From positions 2,041,501 to 2,105,500 of the forward strand of contig NZ_AP022332.1 of the NCBI RefSeq assembly GCF_009936375.1: DNA of 64,000 bases, in the 5' to 3' direction. Of this stretch, positions 34,737 through 43,610 are shown piece by piece (the stretch's first letter is position 1; the number at the start of each line of letters is the position of its first letter). A model generated the notes under the pieces. It searched no databases. It was not told the origin of the DNA and was given only the letters and a program-made list of their open reading frames with translations. This DNA comes from Methylosinus sp. C49. GTDB taxonomy: Bacteria > Pseudomonadota > Alphaproteobacteria > Rhizobiales > Beijerinckiaceae. Both the position numbers and the translations under genes were made by a program.

Positions 34737-35102
34737 TCATTCGCCGCAGGAGACGACGGCGGCTTCCGCCGTCAAGGGCCGGCGCGCCGAGGCCGGGCCG
34801 ATCGCCGAGGTCACATCGTCGGCGCGGCCGAAGGCCACCGCGGGGCCGTGGCCATGCGACTCGCACCAGCTGTCGGCGACGATCTTTCCGCAATCTTTCT
34901 TCTGCGTGATGCATTCGACGACGCCATAGCCTTCGTGGCCGGAAATCAAATAGACGTTCTTCGGCGCCTCGACGGCGCGGGCTCCGCCCTGGGCCGCCGC
35001 GAGCAGCAATCCGCCCAGCAGCGGAATGGCGAGACGCGGGAGAACAAGACGCTGAAATTCGGTGGAGAACATCGGGGGCACGCCTCGCGCGGGGACGCTC
35101 AT
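34737..35102 (-). CDS. Hypothetical exported protein with three to five cysteines
   Basis: A 121-residue protein from ATG 35102, which has GAGGCG immediately upstream; ATG 35072 is an alternative that leaves a shorter signal peptide. VLPRLAIPLLGGLLLAAAQG is the export helix. The mature part has GYGVVECITQKKDCGKIVAD and SWCESHGHGPAVAFG; related small exported proteins occur in Hyphomicrobiales but I know of no function. The Cys pattern suggests a disulfide-stabilised periplasmic protein. Confidence 0.6.
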   Translation of the reverse strand: MSVPARGVPPMFSTEFQRLVLPRLAIPLLGGLLLAAAQGGARAVEAPKNVYLISGHEGYGVVECITQKKDCGKIVADSWCESHGHGPAVAFGRADDVTSAIGPASARRPLTAEAAVVSCGE

Positions 35103-35215
35103 TCGCCTCACCGCGCCGGCTCCTGGTTTATGCGATCGCAGTTAAGGCGCGGTTAAGTTCGCGCCGATTTGCGTAAGAGACGTCGAGGGCGCGACCATTC
35201 ACGCCCGCGCGCCGT

Positions 35216-35614
35216 TCAGCGAATGTCGTATTCCGCATCCACCTCCACGCCCAGCGCGGTGACGAGGCGGTTGGTTTCCGAGGCCATGCCGACGATGGCG
35301 AGCAGCTCGTTGAACTCCGCCTCGGTCATGCCCTTGGCGCGCGCGCTCGCCGTGTGGGAGTGGATGCAATAGCTGCAGCCATGCGCGACGGAGACGGCGA
35401 TATAGATCATCTCCTTCACCTTCGGGTCCAGGACGCCCGGTCCCATCACCGCCTTTATGCTCTCCCATGTGCGTTTCAGCGTCACCGGATCATGCGCGAG
35501 GGCGCGCCAGAAATTATTGACGAAATCGCTTTTGCGCGTCGCGCGAATATCGTCGAAGACCGCGCGGGCTTCGTCCGAGAGCTCGTCGTCGCCGAGCAGC
35601 TTCACAGTGGCCAT
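35216..35614 (-). CDS. Carboxymuconolactone decarboxylase family protein
   Basis: A 132-residue AhpD-like protein. The CxxC-x3-H active site is in VAHGCSYCIHSHTASARAKG, typical of peroxidase-reducing or general redox members rather than of true decarboxylases. ATG 35614 has GAGGAG upstream. MTEAEFNELLAIVGMASETN continues the family helices. It may reduce peroxides in the cytoplasm; partner unknown. Divergent from the following exported-protein gene. Confidence 0.9.
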   Translation of the reverse strand: MATVKLLGDDELSDEARAVFDDIRATRKSDFVNNFWRALAHDPVTLKRTWESIKAVMGPGVLDPKVKEMIYIAVSVAHGCSYCIHSHTASARAKGMTEAEFNELLAIVGMASETNRLVTALGVEVDAEYDIR

Positions 35615-35699
35615 CGTCTCCTCGCTTCCTCTCGCATTCGTCTTCGGCCTATCATAGCGGCGGCGCGCGCGGCGCGCATGTCTCGGGATGGAGAGGAAG

Positions 35700-36197
35700 A
35701 TGTCGATCGGCGCATTGGCTCGCGGGGCTCACATGGCGCTCATCGTCGCGCTTTTGGCGATCGCGTCGCCGGCGGCGGCGCAGCAAGGGCGCATATGGAG
35801 CTTCTCTCTCGACGAGGCGAAGCCGCCGATGGCCTTTCTCAACTATGGCGTTCCTGAAACCGATGATTCCTTCGGCGGCTTTCATTGCGACGCCCATAGC
35901 GGCGCGACGACGCTGTTCATCTCCGAGACCGACGGCAAGCAGAAGGCCGGCAAAGCCGCGACGGCGATTTTGGCGGTCGGCGACGCGCAGACGAAGGTCG
36001 CGGGAAAGCTCGTGCCGAATGAGGAGGCGGGCGTTCCGAGCTTCGAAGGGCGGATCGCCGCCGATGATCCGATCTTCGCCGCCATGGCGCGCGGCGAGAC
36101 GCTCGTCGTGACGATCGGCGGCTCGAAACAATCCGCGCCGCTGAAAGGCGCAGCGCAGAAGATCGGTAAATTCGTCGAGGCCTGCAAGAAAAACTGA
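35700..36197 (+). CDS. Hypothetical exported protein, 165 aa
   Basis: ATG 35700 has AGAGGAAG upstream and opens a signal peptide (MALIVALLAIASPAAAQQ); an ATG at 35688 is less well placed. The mature domain has WSFSLDEAKPPMAFLNYGVP, FHCDAHSGATTLFISETD and a C-terminal KFVEACKKN, giving one probable disulfide. The pattern is common in uncharacterised periplasmic proteins; no function can be assigned. A small dyad GAGCGC-N5-GCGCTC (36196-36212) overlaps its stop and could terminate in both directions. Confidence 0.6.
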   Translation: MSIGALARGAHMALIVALLAIASPAAAQQGRIWSFSLDEAKPPMAFLNYGVPETDDSFGGFHCDAHSGATTLFISETDGKQKAGKAATAILAVGDAQTKVAGKLVPNEEAGVPSFEGRIAADDPIFAAMARGETLVVTIGGSKQSAPLKGAAQKIGKFVEACKKN

Positions 36198-36250
36198 GCG
36201 CGCGCGGCGCTCTCCTGCGCCGCTTCCGCCGTCACCGATATGTCCCGTAA

Positions 36251-37150
36251 TCAGAATATCCCTTCGATGCGGCGCAGCGCCGGCGTGGCGAAATCCACGA
36301 AAGCGCGCACTGCGGGCCGCAGGAATTTCGTCGAAGGATAGACCAGGAAGAATTCGCTCGGCTCGATTTCGTGATCGGGCAATGCGCGGATCAATGCGCC
36401 GCTGCGCAGCTCTTCGGCGACGAGCAGGAGCTGCGTGGTGGCGACGCCGCGGCCGGCGCGCAGCGCCTCGAGGAGAACCCGCGCGCTATTGGTCGTGAGC
36501 TTCGGCCGAACGGCGATGTCCTCCGCGCTGTCGCCCTTGCGCAGACGCAGCGCGCCATTGCGCAGCGACGCATCGGTGACGAGAAGATCATGCGCAGCGA
36601 GATCGGCGGGCGTGCGCAGAGGCGCTGCGCGCGAGAGATAGCCGGGCGCGGCGACGAGAATGCGCCGGCTGAAGCCGATGCGCTTTTGGATCAGCGATTG
36701 CTCTCTCGGCCGGCCCATGCGCAGCGCGAGGTCGATATTCTCGAAAATGAGATCGACCGGACGATTTTCGAGCGACAGAGCCACGGCGACGGAAGGATGC
36801 GCGTCCTGAAACGCCATCGCGATGCGAAACAAATGTCTTTCGCCGATACAGCTCGGGCCGTGCAGGCGCAACTCGCCGGCGATCGCCGCGCCGTCGCCGC
36901 GAAGACTTTCGAGTGCGGCGTCTATCGCTGCGAGCGGGCCGCCAGCGGCCTCATAGAGCGCGAGGCCTCGCGCCGTGGGACGTAGCGCGCGCGGGCCGCG
37001 CTCCAGCAGGCGCGCGCCGGCATGCGCTTCGAGATTGCGCAGCATCTTGCTGACGGCAGGCTGCGACACGCCGAGGTCGGCGGCCGCGGCGGTCATCGAG
37101 CCGCGCTCGACGATGCGGATGAAAGCGCGAAGGGCGGCGGCGAGGTCCAT
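36251..37150 (-). CDS. LysR-family transcriptional regulator
   Basis: A 299-residue LysR protein starting at ATG 37150. The helix-turn-helix is MTAAAADLGVSQPAVSKMLR (about residues 19-38), followed by LEAHAGARLLERGPRALRPT. The effector domain starts near residue 90. It lies back to back with the alpha/beta hydrolase gene across 94 bases containing ATAAC-TTTTG-GTTAT, a T-N11-A type LysR box next to its own start. It probably controls the hydrolase; the inducer is unknown. Confidence 0.92.
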   Translation of the reverse strand: MDLAAALRAFIRIVERGSMTAAAADLGVSQPAVSKMLRNLEAHAGARLLERGPRALRPTARGLALYEAAGGPLAAIDAALESLRGDGAAIAGELRLHGPSCIGERHLFRIAMAFQDAHPSVAVALSLENRPVDLIFENIDLALRMGRPREQSLIQKRIGFSRRILVAAPGYLSRAAPLRTPADLAAHDLLVTDASLRNGALRLRKGDSAEDIAVRPKLTTNSARVLLEALRAGRGVATTQLLLVAEELRSGALIRALPDHEIEPSEFFLVYPSTKFLRPAVRAFVDFATPALRRIEGIF

Positions 37151-37152
37151 GC

Positions 37153-37167
37153 ATAACTTTTGGTTAT
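37153..37167. promoter_or_regulatory. LysR-type operator
   Basis: ATAAC-TTTTG-GTTAT is a perfect dyad of the T-N11-A class. It is two bases from the regulator ATG and 77 bases from the divergent hydrolase ATG, as expected for an autoregulating LysR protein that also activates its neighbour. Confidence 0.6.
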
Positions 37168-37244
37168 AATAATTCGATCTTTCCATTCGATAGACGCATG
37201 GGAGACGATCGGCAACTCTCGCGAAGCTTTCGAGGGAGGCGAGG

Positions 37245-38165
37245 ATGACGATCGACAGGCGGGCGTTTCTGGCCGCCGCCGGAGCCGTCGCGACGCAGGG
37301 ATTCGCGGGGACGCAGGCCGAAGAGGCGCGGCTTTTGCCGCAGGGGGCGGAGAGCCGTTCGCTCACGCTCGACGGCGCGCGGCTGCATTTCGTCACAATG
37401 GGCGCGGGACCCACGGTCGTGCTGCTGCATGGCTGGCCGCAGACATGGTTCGCCTGGCGCGCGACGATGGAGCGACTGGCGCCCCGCTTCACCGTCGTCG
37501 CGCCGGATCTTCGCGGCCTCGGCCTCTCCGCGCCTGCGCAGTCCTATGACAAGCGCGCTGTCGCCGGGGATATCGCCGCGCTCATCGATCGCGTGGCGGG
37601 CGGGAGGGCGCATGTGATTGGTCATGACATGGGCGGCAAGGCGGCCTTCATGCTCGCGCTGCTCCATGCCGAGAAAGTGGAGCGGCTCGTCCTCGTCGAC
37701 TGCCTCGTTCCGGGAACCGAGAATATGGACGCGCGACGCGGCGGCGCCTGGCACTACGGTTTTCACATGGCGCGCGACATTCCCGAGCTGCTGACGCGCG
37801 GACGCGAGAGGGATTATATCGCTGCGCAGATTCGTGCTTGGTCGCATCGCAAGGACGCGGTCGGCGTGGCGGCGATCGACGAATTCGCGCGCCATTATGC
37901 GAGGCCGGGCGGCATGACCGCGGGCTTCGACTATTATCGCGCGCTTCCCGAGGATGCGCGTCTGGCGGAGAGCCTTTCGGATCGCAGGCTCGACATGCCG
38001 GTTCTCACTATCGCCGGGCGACATGGAGTCGGGCCGCGACTCGCCGAAGCGCTGGCGCCGCGGACGCGCGCGCTTTCCTCTATCATCGTCGAGGAGAGCG
38101 GCCATTTCGTTCCCGACGAGGCGCCGGAGACGTTCTTTCGCGAGGTCGAGCGATTTCTCGCGTGA
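37245..38165 (+). CDS. Exported alpha/beta hydrolase, Asp-nucleophile type
   Basis: A 306-residue hydrolase. The N terminus DRRAFLAAAGAVATQGFAG looks like a Tat or Sec export signal. HGWPQTWFAWRATMERLAPR is the oxyanion segment and VIGHDMGGKAAFMLALLHAE the nucleophile elbow with Asp (GHDMGG), as in haloalkane dehalogenases and epoxide hydrolases; EESGHFVPDEAPE holds the catalytic His. ATG 37245 has GAGGCGAGG upstream. Control by the divergent LysR protein suggests an inducible detoxification role. Confidence 0.88.
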   Translation: MTIDRRAFLAAAGAVATQGFAGTQAEEARLLPQGAESRSLTLDGARLHFVTMGAGPTVVLLHGWPQTWFAWRATMERLAPRFTVVAPDLRGLGLSAPAQSYDKRAVAGDIAALIDRVAGGRAHVIGHDMGGKAAFMLALLHAEKVERLVLVDCLVPGTENMDARRGGAWHYGFHMARDIPELLTRGRERDYIAAQIRAWSHRKDAVGVAAIDEFARHYARPGGMTAGFDYYRALPEDARLAESLSDRRLDMPVLTIAGRHGVGPRLAEALAPRTRALSSIIVEESGHFVPDEAPETFFREVERFLA

Positions 38166-38189
38166 CGTGAGATGGCCGAGACGCCGTCT

Positions 38190-39422
38190 CTACCGCGCCC
38201 GCCGCACCACCAGCACGGCGTTGATGCCCCCGAAGGCGAAGGAATTGGACATTGCCGCGCGCATCGGCACGCGGCGCGCCTCGTGCGGCACGGGGTCCAC
38301 CGGGCATTTGGGGTCTGGCGCCTTGAAATGGATCGTCGGCGGGGCGAGCTGCTCGCGCAGGGCGTTGATCGTGATGGCGAGCTCGAGCGCGCCGGAGGAG
38401 CCCAGCGCATGGCCGTGGATCGGCTTGGTCGAGGAGACCGGCAGCCGCGCGCCGCGCTCGCCGAAAACGCGCAGGATCGCTTCCGACTCGGTGATGTCAT
38501 TGGCGTAAGTGCCAGTGCCATGGGCGTTGAGATAATCGATATTGTCGGGCGTGAGGCCGGCGCTCTCCAACGCTTGCCGCATGGCGGAGGAGGGGCCTTC
38601 GACATTGGGCCGCAGCGGATCGAAAGCGTCGCTCGTCGTGCCATAGCCTGCGAGCTCGCAGAGCGGCGCATGGCCGCGCGAATGCGCGAGCTCCTCCGTC
38701 TCCAGCACGAAGATCGCCGCGCCCTCGCCGAGCACTATGCCGTTGCGGCCGGCCGAGAAGGGCCGGCAGAAATCCGGCGTCAGCACGCGCAGCGCCTCCC
38801 AGGAGCGCAGCGAGCCATTGATGACGGCCGCCTCCGCCCCGCCGACGATGGCGCGATCGGCCGCGCCGGAGCGGATCATCTCCAGCCCGACGCCGATCGC
38901 CTGGCTCGCCGAGGAGCAGGCGCTGGCGATGGCGAATGTCGGCCCATTGCAGGAAAAGCGCATGCCCAGCATGGTGGGCGCGGCGCTGGGGATGAGGCGC
39001 GGCACGGTCAGCGGATCGGCGCGCTCGCGCGTGTTGTATTCCTTATGCGCCTCGTCATCGATGGTCTTGGAGCCGCCTATGCCGGAGCCGATGACGACCG
39101 CCGTGCGCGGCCCGGCGATATCCTTGCGCGCGAAGCCCGCCTGCGCCATGGCCTCGTCGGCGGCGACGATGGCGTATTGGGTGAAAGGGTCGCAATAGGG
39201 GAGAATCTCGGGCTCGAGATGGGCCAGCGGATCGAAGTTCTGCGGCTGCGCGGCGATCTTGATGCGGCCGCCATAGGGGCGCTCGAGCTTCAGCGGGCGG
39301 ACCTGACATCGGCCGTCGCGCGCCGCCTCCCAAAGTGGCTGCGCCCCGACGCCGGCGGCCGAAACCGCGCCCATGCCCGAGATCACCACACGTCTTCCGT
39401 TCGATTTCACCGCTGTCGCCAA
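38190..39422 (-). CDS. Beta-ketoacyl-ACP synthase, NodE-like
   Basis: A 410-residue condensing enzyme with the Cys-His-His triad: IASACSSASQAIGVG, NAHGTGTYANDITES and STKPIHGHALGSSGALE. The sequence is closer to specialised NodE/FabF2-type synthases than to housekeeping FabF (first stretch NGRRVVISGMGAVSAAGVGA). The start is TTG 39422 or GTG 39410; no ATG is available. No acyl carrier protein or dehydratase gene is adjacent, unlike in very-long-chain fatty acid clusters. It may extend or modify an acyl chain for an envelope lipid. Confidence 0.88.
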   Translation of the reverse strand: MATAVKSNGRRVVISGMGAVSAAGVGAQPLWEAARDGRCQVRPLKLERPYGGRIKIAAQPQNFDPLAHLEPEILPYCDPFTQYAIVAADEAMAQAGFARKDIAGPRTAVVIGSGIGGSKTIDDEAHKEYNTRERADPLTVPRLIPSAAPTMLGMRFSCNGPTFAIASACSSASQAIGVGLEMIRSGAADRAIVGGAEAAVINGSLRSWEALRVLTPDFCRPFSAGRNGIVLGEGAAIFVLETEELAHSRGHAPLCELAGYGTTSDAFDPLRPNVEGPSSAMRQALESAGLTPDNIDYLNAHGTGTYANDITESEAILRVFGERGARLPVSSTKPIHGHALGSSGALELAITINALREQLAPPTIHFKAPDPKCPVDPVPHEARRVPMRAAMSNSFAFGGINAVLVVRRAR

Positions 39423-39641
39423 AGTGGAAATTCGCTCCGTTGCCGCCGTCTCCAGTCCGACGGGACCAGACGTTAATCCTTTTTGCCGTCACGGTCGCCT
39501 CACGCGCAAGCAGAGGTCCCCGCTTTTCCCCGAAAAGGCGCGTGGCGTGGCGCCGCAGCGGTCTCTACTCGGCTGATTCATATGTGATTCTACTGAGACG
39601 TGCGGCTCTGCGCAGCCGCGGCCGCCGGTTTTTGCGGCGTC

Positions 39642-39670
39642 TTGACCTTCCGCGCCGGGCTGCCTATTGG
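39642..39670 (+). promoter_or_regulatory. Promoter of rnpB
   Basis: TTGACC at 39642-39647 and TATTGG at 39665-39670, spacing 17. The expected transcription start near 39677 coincides with the 5' end of the RNase P RNA. Confidence 0.75.
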
Positions 39671-39675
39671 CACAT

Positions 39676-40072
<397 letters not shown>

Positions 40073-40447
40073 TTACCGAGCGAGGGGAGGAGCGGGCAGG
40101 GAGCAGGTCGTCTATTCCCGGCTCGCCAGCCCCCGCCTTGCCTAACGCGAAATGCGCGGCCCGCGCCCGCGTCAACGCTCCCTTAACCCTGACGACGGCT
40201 AATAATCGCAAGCGCCGCGCCGCCCGCGCCGCTCCGTCGCCCGTGGTTCTTCATGATATGCGTTGTTGTTCAGAGCGATGACACGTCTCTCCGGGAGAAG
40301 TCGCGCCCGCGCCTCGCGCGCGTCGGCGCTTTCGCGCCTGCGCGCGGGCTCGGCGGACGGCCGCGTCGACGCCAAATATCCGCCCTGGAGGGCGCGTCCG
40401 ACGGGCGCGGACCGGCCCTGCGGCGACATTTTCGGATCGGAGGAGAA
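40073..40447. other. 375-bp region between rnpB and rsmH, no mraZ
   Basis: No MraZ frame is recognisable here on either strand, nor the TGGG(A)-box repeats that MraZ binds ahead of the dcw cluster. The sequence is GC-rich with no clear dyad. It should hold the dcw promoter and ends in GGAGGAGAAATG, the strong ribosome binding site of rsmH. Confidence 0.55.
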
Positions 40448-41458
40448 ATGACGGCGAGCGGCGGTGAGCGGCATGTTCCCGTGCTGCTCGAGGAGGCGGT
40501 CGCCGCCCTCGCGCCACAGGCGGGCGGCGTCTATCTGGACGCCACCTTCGGCGCCGGCGGCTACACGCGCGCCTTGCTGGCGCATGAGGATACGCGCGTG
40601 CTGGCGCTCGACCGCGATCCGACCGCCATCCGCAACGGCTATGCGCTGGTGGAGGAGGCGGGCGGACGGCTGACTCTCGTGGAGGCGCGTTTCTCCGAGC
40701 TGGCCCAGGTCGCCGAGCGCGCGGGGCTGGCGCCGCTCGATGGAATCGTCGCCGACATAGGCGTTTCCTCCATGCAGTTCGACGAGGCGGCGCGCGGCTT
40801 CTCCTTCCGCAATGACGGCCCGCTCGACATGCGCATGGAAGGCCGCGGACCGAGCGCCGCCGACATTATCGCGGAAGCCGAGGAAGAGGCGCTCGCCGAT
40901 ATACTGTATCACTATGGCGAGGAGCGGGCCTCGCGCCGCATCGCCCGCGCCATCGTCAAGGCGCGCGAGGCCGGCCGCATAGAGACGACGCGCGCGCTGG
41001 CGCAGATCATCGAGCGCGCGGCGCCTGGAAAGCCGGGCGATATTCACCCGGCGACGAAGAGCTTCCAGGCGCTGCGCATCGCCGTCAATGACGAGCTCGG
41101 CGAATTGGTCGCCGCGCTGGGCGCCGCCGAGCGCGCGCTGAAGCCGGGCGGTCGGCTCGCCGTGGTGACGTTTCATTCGCTCGAGGATCGCATCGTCAAG
41201 CAATTCTTGGGCGAGCGCTCGGGCCGCGGCGAGACGCGCTCGCGCCGCCTGCCGGGCGAGCCGATCCCGCCGCCGCCTACCTTCATCAGCGAAGGGCGCC
41301 AGCCGGTGACGCCTTCGGACCGCGAAATCGCCGCAAATCCGCGCGCGCGCTCCGCCAAGCTGCGCTTCGCGACGCGAACGGACGCGCCGGCGCGCGCGAT
41401 CGACGAGTCTCTGGCGCGTCTCGCCCGCCTGCCGGAACGCGCGAAAGGAAGACGCTAA
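40448..41458 (+). CDS. rsmH: 16S rRNA (cytosine(1402)-N4)-methyltransferase
   Basis: A 336-residue SAM-dependent methyltransferase, first gene of the dcw cluster. [20 protein letters not shown] is the SAM-binding motif, [20 protein letters not shown] and [20 protein letters not shown] conserved downstream blocks. ATG 40448 has GGAGGAGA. Its stop TAA overlaps the ftsL ATG by one base (TAATG). mraZ is not next to it. Confidence 0.97.
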   Translation: MTASGGERHVPVLLEEAVAALAPQAGGVYLDATFGAGGYTRALLAHEDTRVLALDRDPTAIRNGYALVEEAGGRLTLVEARFSELAQVAERAGLAPLDGIVADIGVSSMQFDEAARGFSFRNDGPLDMRMEGRGPSAADIIAEAEEEALADILYHYGEERASRRIARAIVKAREAGRIETTRALAQIIERAAPGKPGDIHPATKSFQALRIAVNDELGELVAALGAAERALKPGGRLAVVTFHSLEDRIVKQFLGERSGRGETRSRRLPGEPIPPPPTFISEGRQPVTPSDREIAANPRARSAKLRFATRTDAPARAIDESLARLARLPERAKGRR

Positions 41459-41844
41459 TGCTGCGCATTCTCAATGTCGTCGCCATTCTCGCGCTGATCG
41501 GCTCCGGCTTCTACGCCTATTCGATCAAATATCAGACGATGCTGCGCGCCGAGCAGATCAACAAGATGAAGCGCGAGGCCAAGAGCGAGCGCGACGCCAT
41601 CGCCGTGCTGCGCGCCGAATGGGCCTTCATGACGCGGCCCGAGCGCGTGCAGGATCTCGCCGACAAATATCTCGATCTGAAGCCGGTCGCGGTCACGCAG
41701 ATCGCCACGGCGCAATCGCTGCCGGAAAAGCCCGAGCGCATCGACTCGATCGGCCGCAAGCTGGACGCGCTCGGCCTCGGCGGCTCCGCGACGACGCCGG
41801 CCGCGAGCGAGGCGCCGACGACGCCGAAAGGAAAGCCGCGATGA
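41458..41844 (+). CDS. ftsL: Cell division protein FtsL
   Basis: A 128-residue bitopic protein: N-terminal membrane anchor ([20 protein letters not shown]), then a periplasmic coiled coil (EQINKMKREAKSERDAIAVL) ending in LADKYLDLKPV, as in alphaproteobacterial FtsL. It bridges FtsQ/FtsB with FtsWI at the septum. ATG overlaps the rsmH stop and its TGA overlaps the ftsI ATG. Confidence 0.92.
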   Translation: MLRILNVVAILALIGSGFYAYSIKYQTMLRAEQINKMKREAKSERDAIAVLRAEWAFMTRPERVQDLADKYLDLKPVAVTQIATAQSLPEKPERIDSIGRKLDALGLGGSATTPAASEAPTTPKGKPR

Positions 41845-43610
41845 CGACAGCCGAAACTTTGACGAAAGCCGCGCGCAAGAGCCTGCGCGGCCAGCTCGAC
41901 GGGCTGTTCGCCACCTCGCTCGGCAAGACGGGGACGCGCATGCGCATTGTCGCCGTGGGCTTTTGCTGCCTCTATGTCGGCATAGGCGCGCGTCTCGTCG
42001 CCATCGGCTTCAAGCCCGATCCGACGACGATGCGCCGCGCCTCCGGCGAGCCCATCGCCGCCTCGCGCCCCGATGTGCTCGATCGCAATGGCGAGATACT
42101 CGCGACCGATGTGAAGACCATGTCGGTCTTCGCCGAGCCGCGCCGGCTCATCGACAAGGACGAGGCGACGGAGCTGCTGACCGCTGTGCTGCCCAATGTC
42201 GACTCTCGCGAATTGCGCGAGCGTCTCGCCTCGCGCAAGGGCTTCGTCTGGGTGAAGCGCGAGGTGACGCCCAAGCAGCGCGACGAAGTGTTTCATCTCG
42301 GCCTGCCGGGCGTCGGCCTCGCGCCGGAGAACAAGCGCGTCTATCCCAATGGGCCGGCGGGCGCGCATGTGCTCGGCTATGTCAATATCGACAACGCCGG
42401 CATCGCCGGAATCGAGAAATATATCGACGGACAAGGCCTCGCCGATCTGCATGACGCCGGCTTCAGCCTGACGCCGGAGGAGCTGAAGCCCATCTCGCTG
42501 TCGATCGACATAAAGGCGACGCACGCCATTCGCGACGAGCTGGAAAAGGGCATTGCGCATTTCAAGGCCAAGGCCGGCGCCGCGGCGATCATGGACGTCA
42601 ACACGGGCGAGATCATCGCGCTCGCCTCGCTGCCGGATTATGATCCCAACAAGCCCGGCGACATGCGCGATCCGACGATCATCAATCGCATGAATGTCGG
42701 CGTCTATGAGATGGGCTCCACCTTCAAGGCGCTGACCATCGCAATGGCGCTCGACTCCGGCAAGGTCAATCTCGGCTCGCGGCTCGACGCGCGCGGCACG
42801 CTCAATTTCGGCCGCTTCCGCATCCATGATTATCACGCGACCAATCGCGTGCTCACCCTGCCGGAAGTGTTCACGCATTCTTCCAACATCGGCACGGCGC
42901 GCATGGCGCTCGGCCAGGGCGTCGAGCGGCACAAGGCGTTTCTGCGCAAGATGGGCCAGCTCTCGCGCATGCGCACCGAGCTGCCGGAGAGCGCCGAGCC
43001 GATCGTGCCGAAGAATTGGGGCGAGCTGAATACAATGACCATCGCCTTCGGCCATGGTCTCGCCGTCGCGCCGCTGCAGGCGATGATGGCGGTCGGCGCG
43101 CTGATGAATGGCGGCTATCTGATGACGCCCACTTTCCTCAAGCGCAGCGAGGAGGAGGCCAAGAAGAGCGCCGTGCAGGTGATCAGGCCGGAGACCAGCG
43201 AATCCATGCGCTATCTCATGCGGCTCAACGCCGAGATCGGCTCCGCCAGGAAGGTCAACGTCAACGGCTATTTCGTCGGCGGCAAGACCGGAACGGCGGA
43301 AAAGGTGATCGGCGGCCATTATTCCAAGACCCGCCTCTTCACCACTTTCATGGCGGTGGCGCCGGCGGACAAACCGAAGTATCTGTTCCTCACCATAATG
43401 GACGAGCCGCAGGGCCTGCCGGAGACCGGAGGCTACGCCACGGCCGCCTATAACTCGGGCCAGGTGACGGGGCAGATCATCGAGCGCGTCGGCCCGCTGC
43501 TGAATCTGCCGCCGCGCTTCGAATTGCCGACGCAGCCTTTCCCGCTGCTCGCCAAGCTCGGCTATGGCATGGCCAATAGTCCCGCTGTTCCCGGCGGGGG
43601 AGGGCATTGA
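41841..43610 (+). CDS. ftsI: Peptidoglycan transpeptidase FtsI (PBP3)
   Basis: A 589-residue class B penicillin-binding protein cross-linking septal peptidoglycan. Single N-terminal anchor (MRIVAVGFCCLYVGIGARLV), PBP dimer domain, then the transpeptidase with GSTFKALTIAMALD (catalytic Ser in STFK), THSSNIGTARMALG (SSN) and GGKTGTAEKV (KTGT). ATG 41841 overlaps the ftsL stop (ATGA). murE starts within its stop (TGATG). Confidence 0.97.
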   Translation: MTTAETLTKAARKSLRGQLDGLFATSLGKTGTRMRIVAVGFCCLYVGIGARLVAIGFKPDPTTMRRASGEPIAASRPDVLDRNGEILATDVKTMSVFAEPRRLIDKDEATELLTAVLPNVDSRELRERLASRKGFVWVKREVTPKQRDEVFHLGLPGVGLAPENKRVYPNGPAGAHVLGYVNIDNAGIAGIEKYIDGQGLADLHDAGFSLTPEELKPISLSIDIKATHAIRDELEKGIAHFKAKAGAAAIMDVNTGEIIALASLPDYDPNKPGDMRDPTIINRMNVGVYEMGSTFKALTIAMALDSGKVNLGSRLDARGTLNFGRFRIHDYHATNRVLTLPEVFTHSSNIGTARMALGQGVERHKAFLRKMGQLSRMRTELPESAEPIVPKNWGELNTMTIAFGHGLAVAPLQAMMAVGALMNGGYLMTPTFLKRSEEEAKKSAVQVIRPETSESMRYLMRLNAEIGSARKVNVNGYFVGGKTGTAEKVIGGHYSKTRLFTTFMAVAPADKPKYLFLTIMDEPQGLPETGGYATAAYNSGQVTGQIIERVGPLLNLPPRFELPTQPFPLLAKLGYGMANSPAVPGGGGH

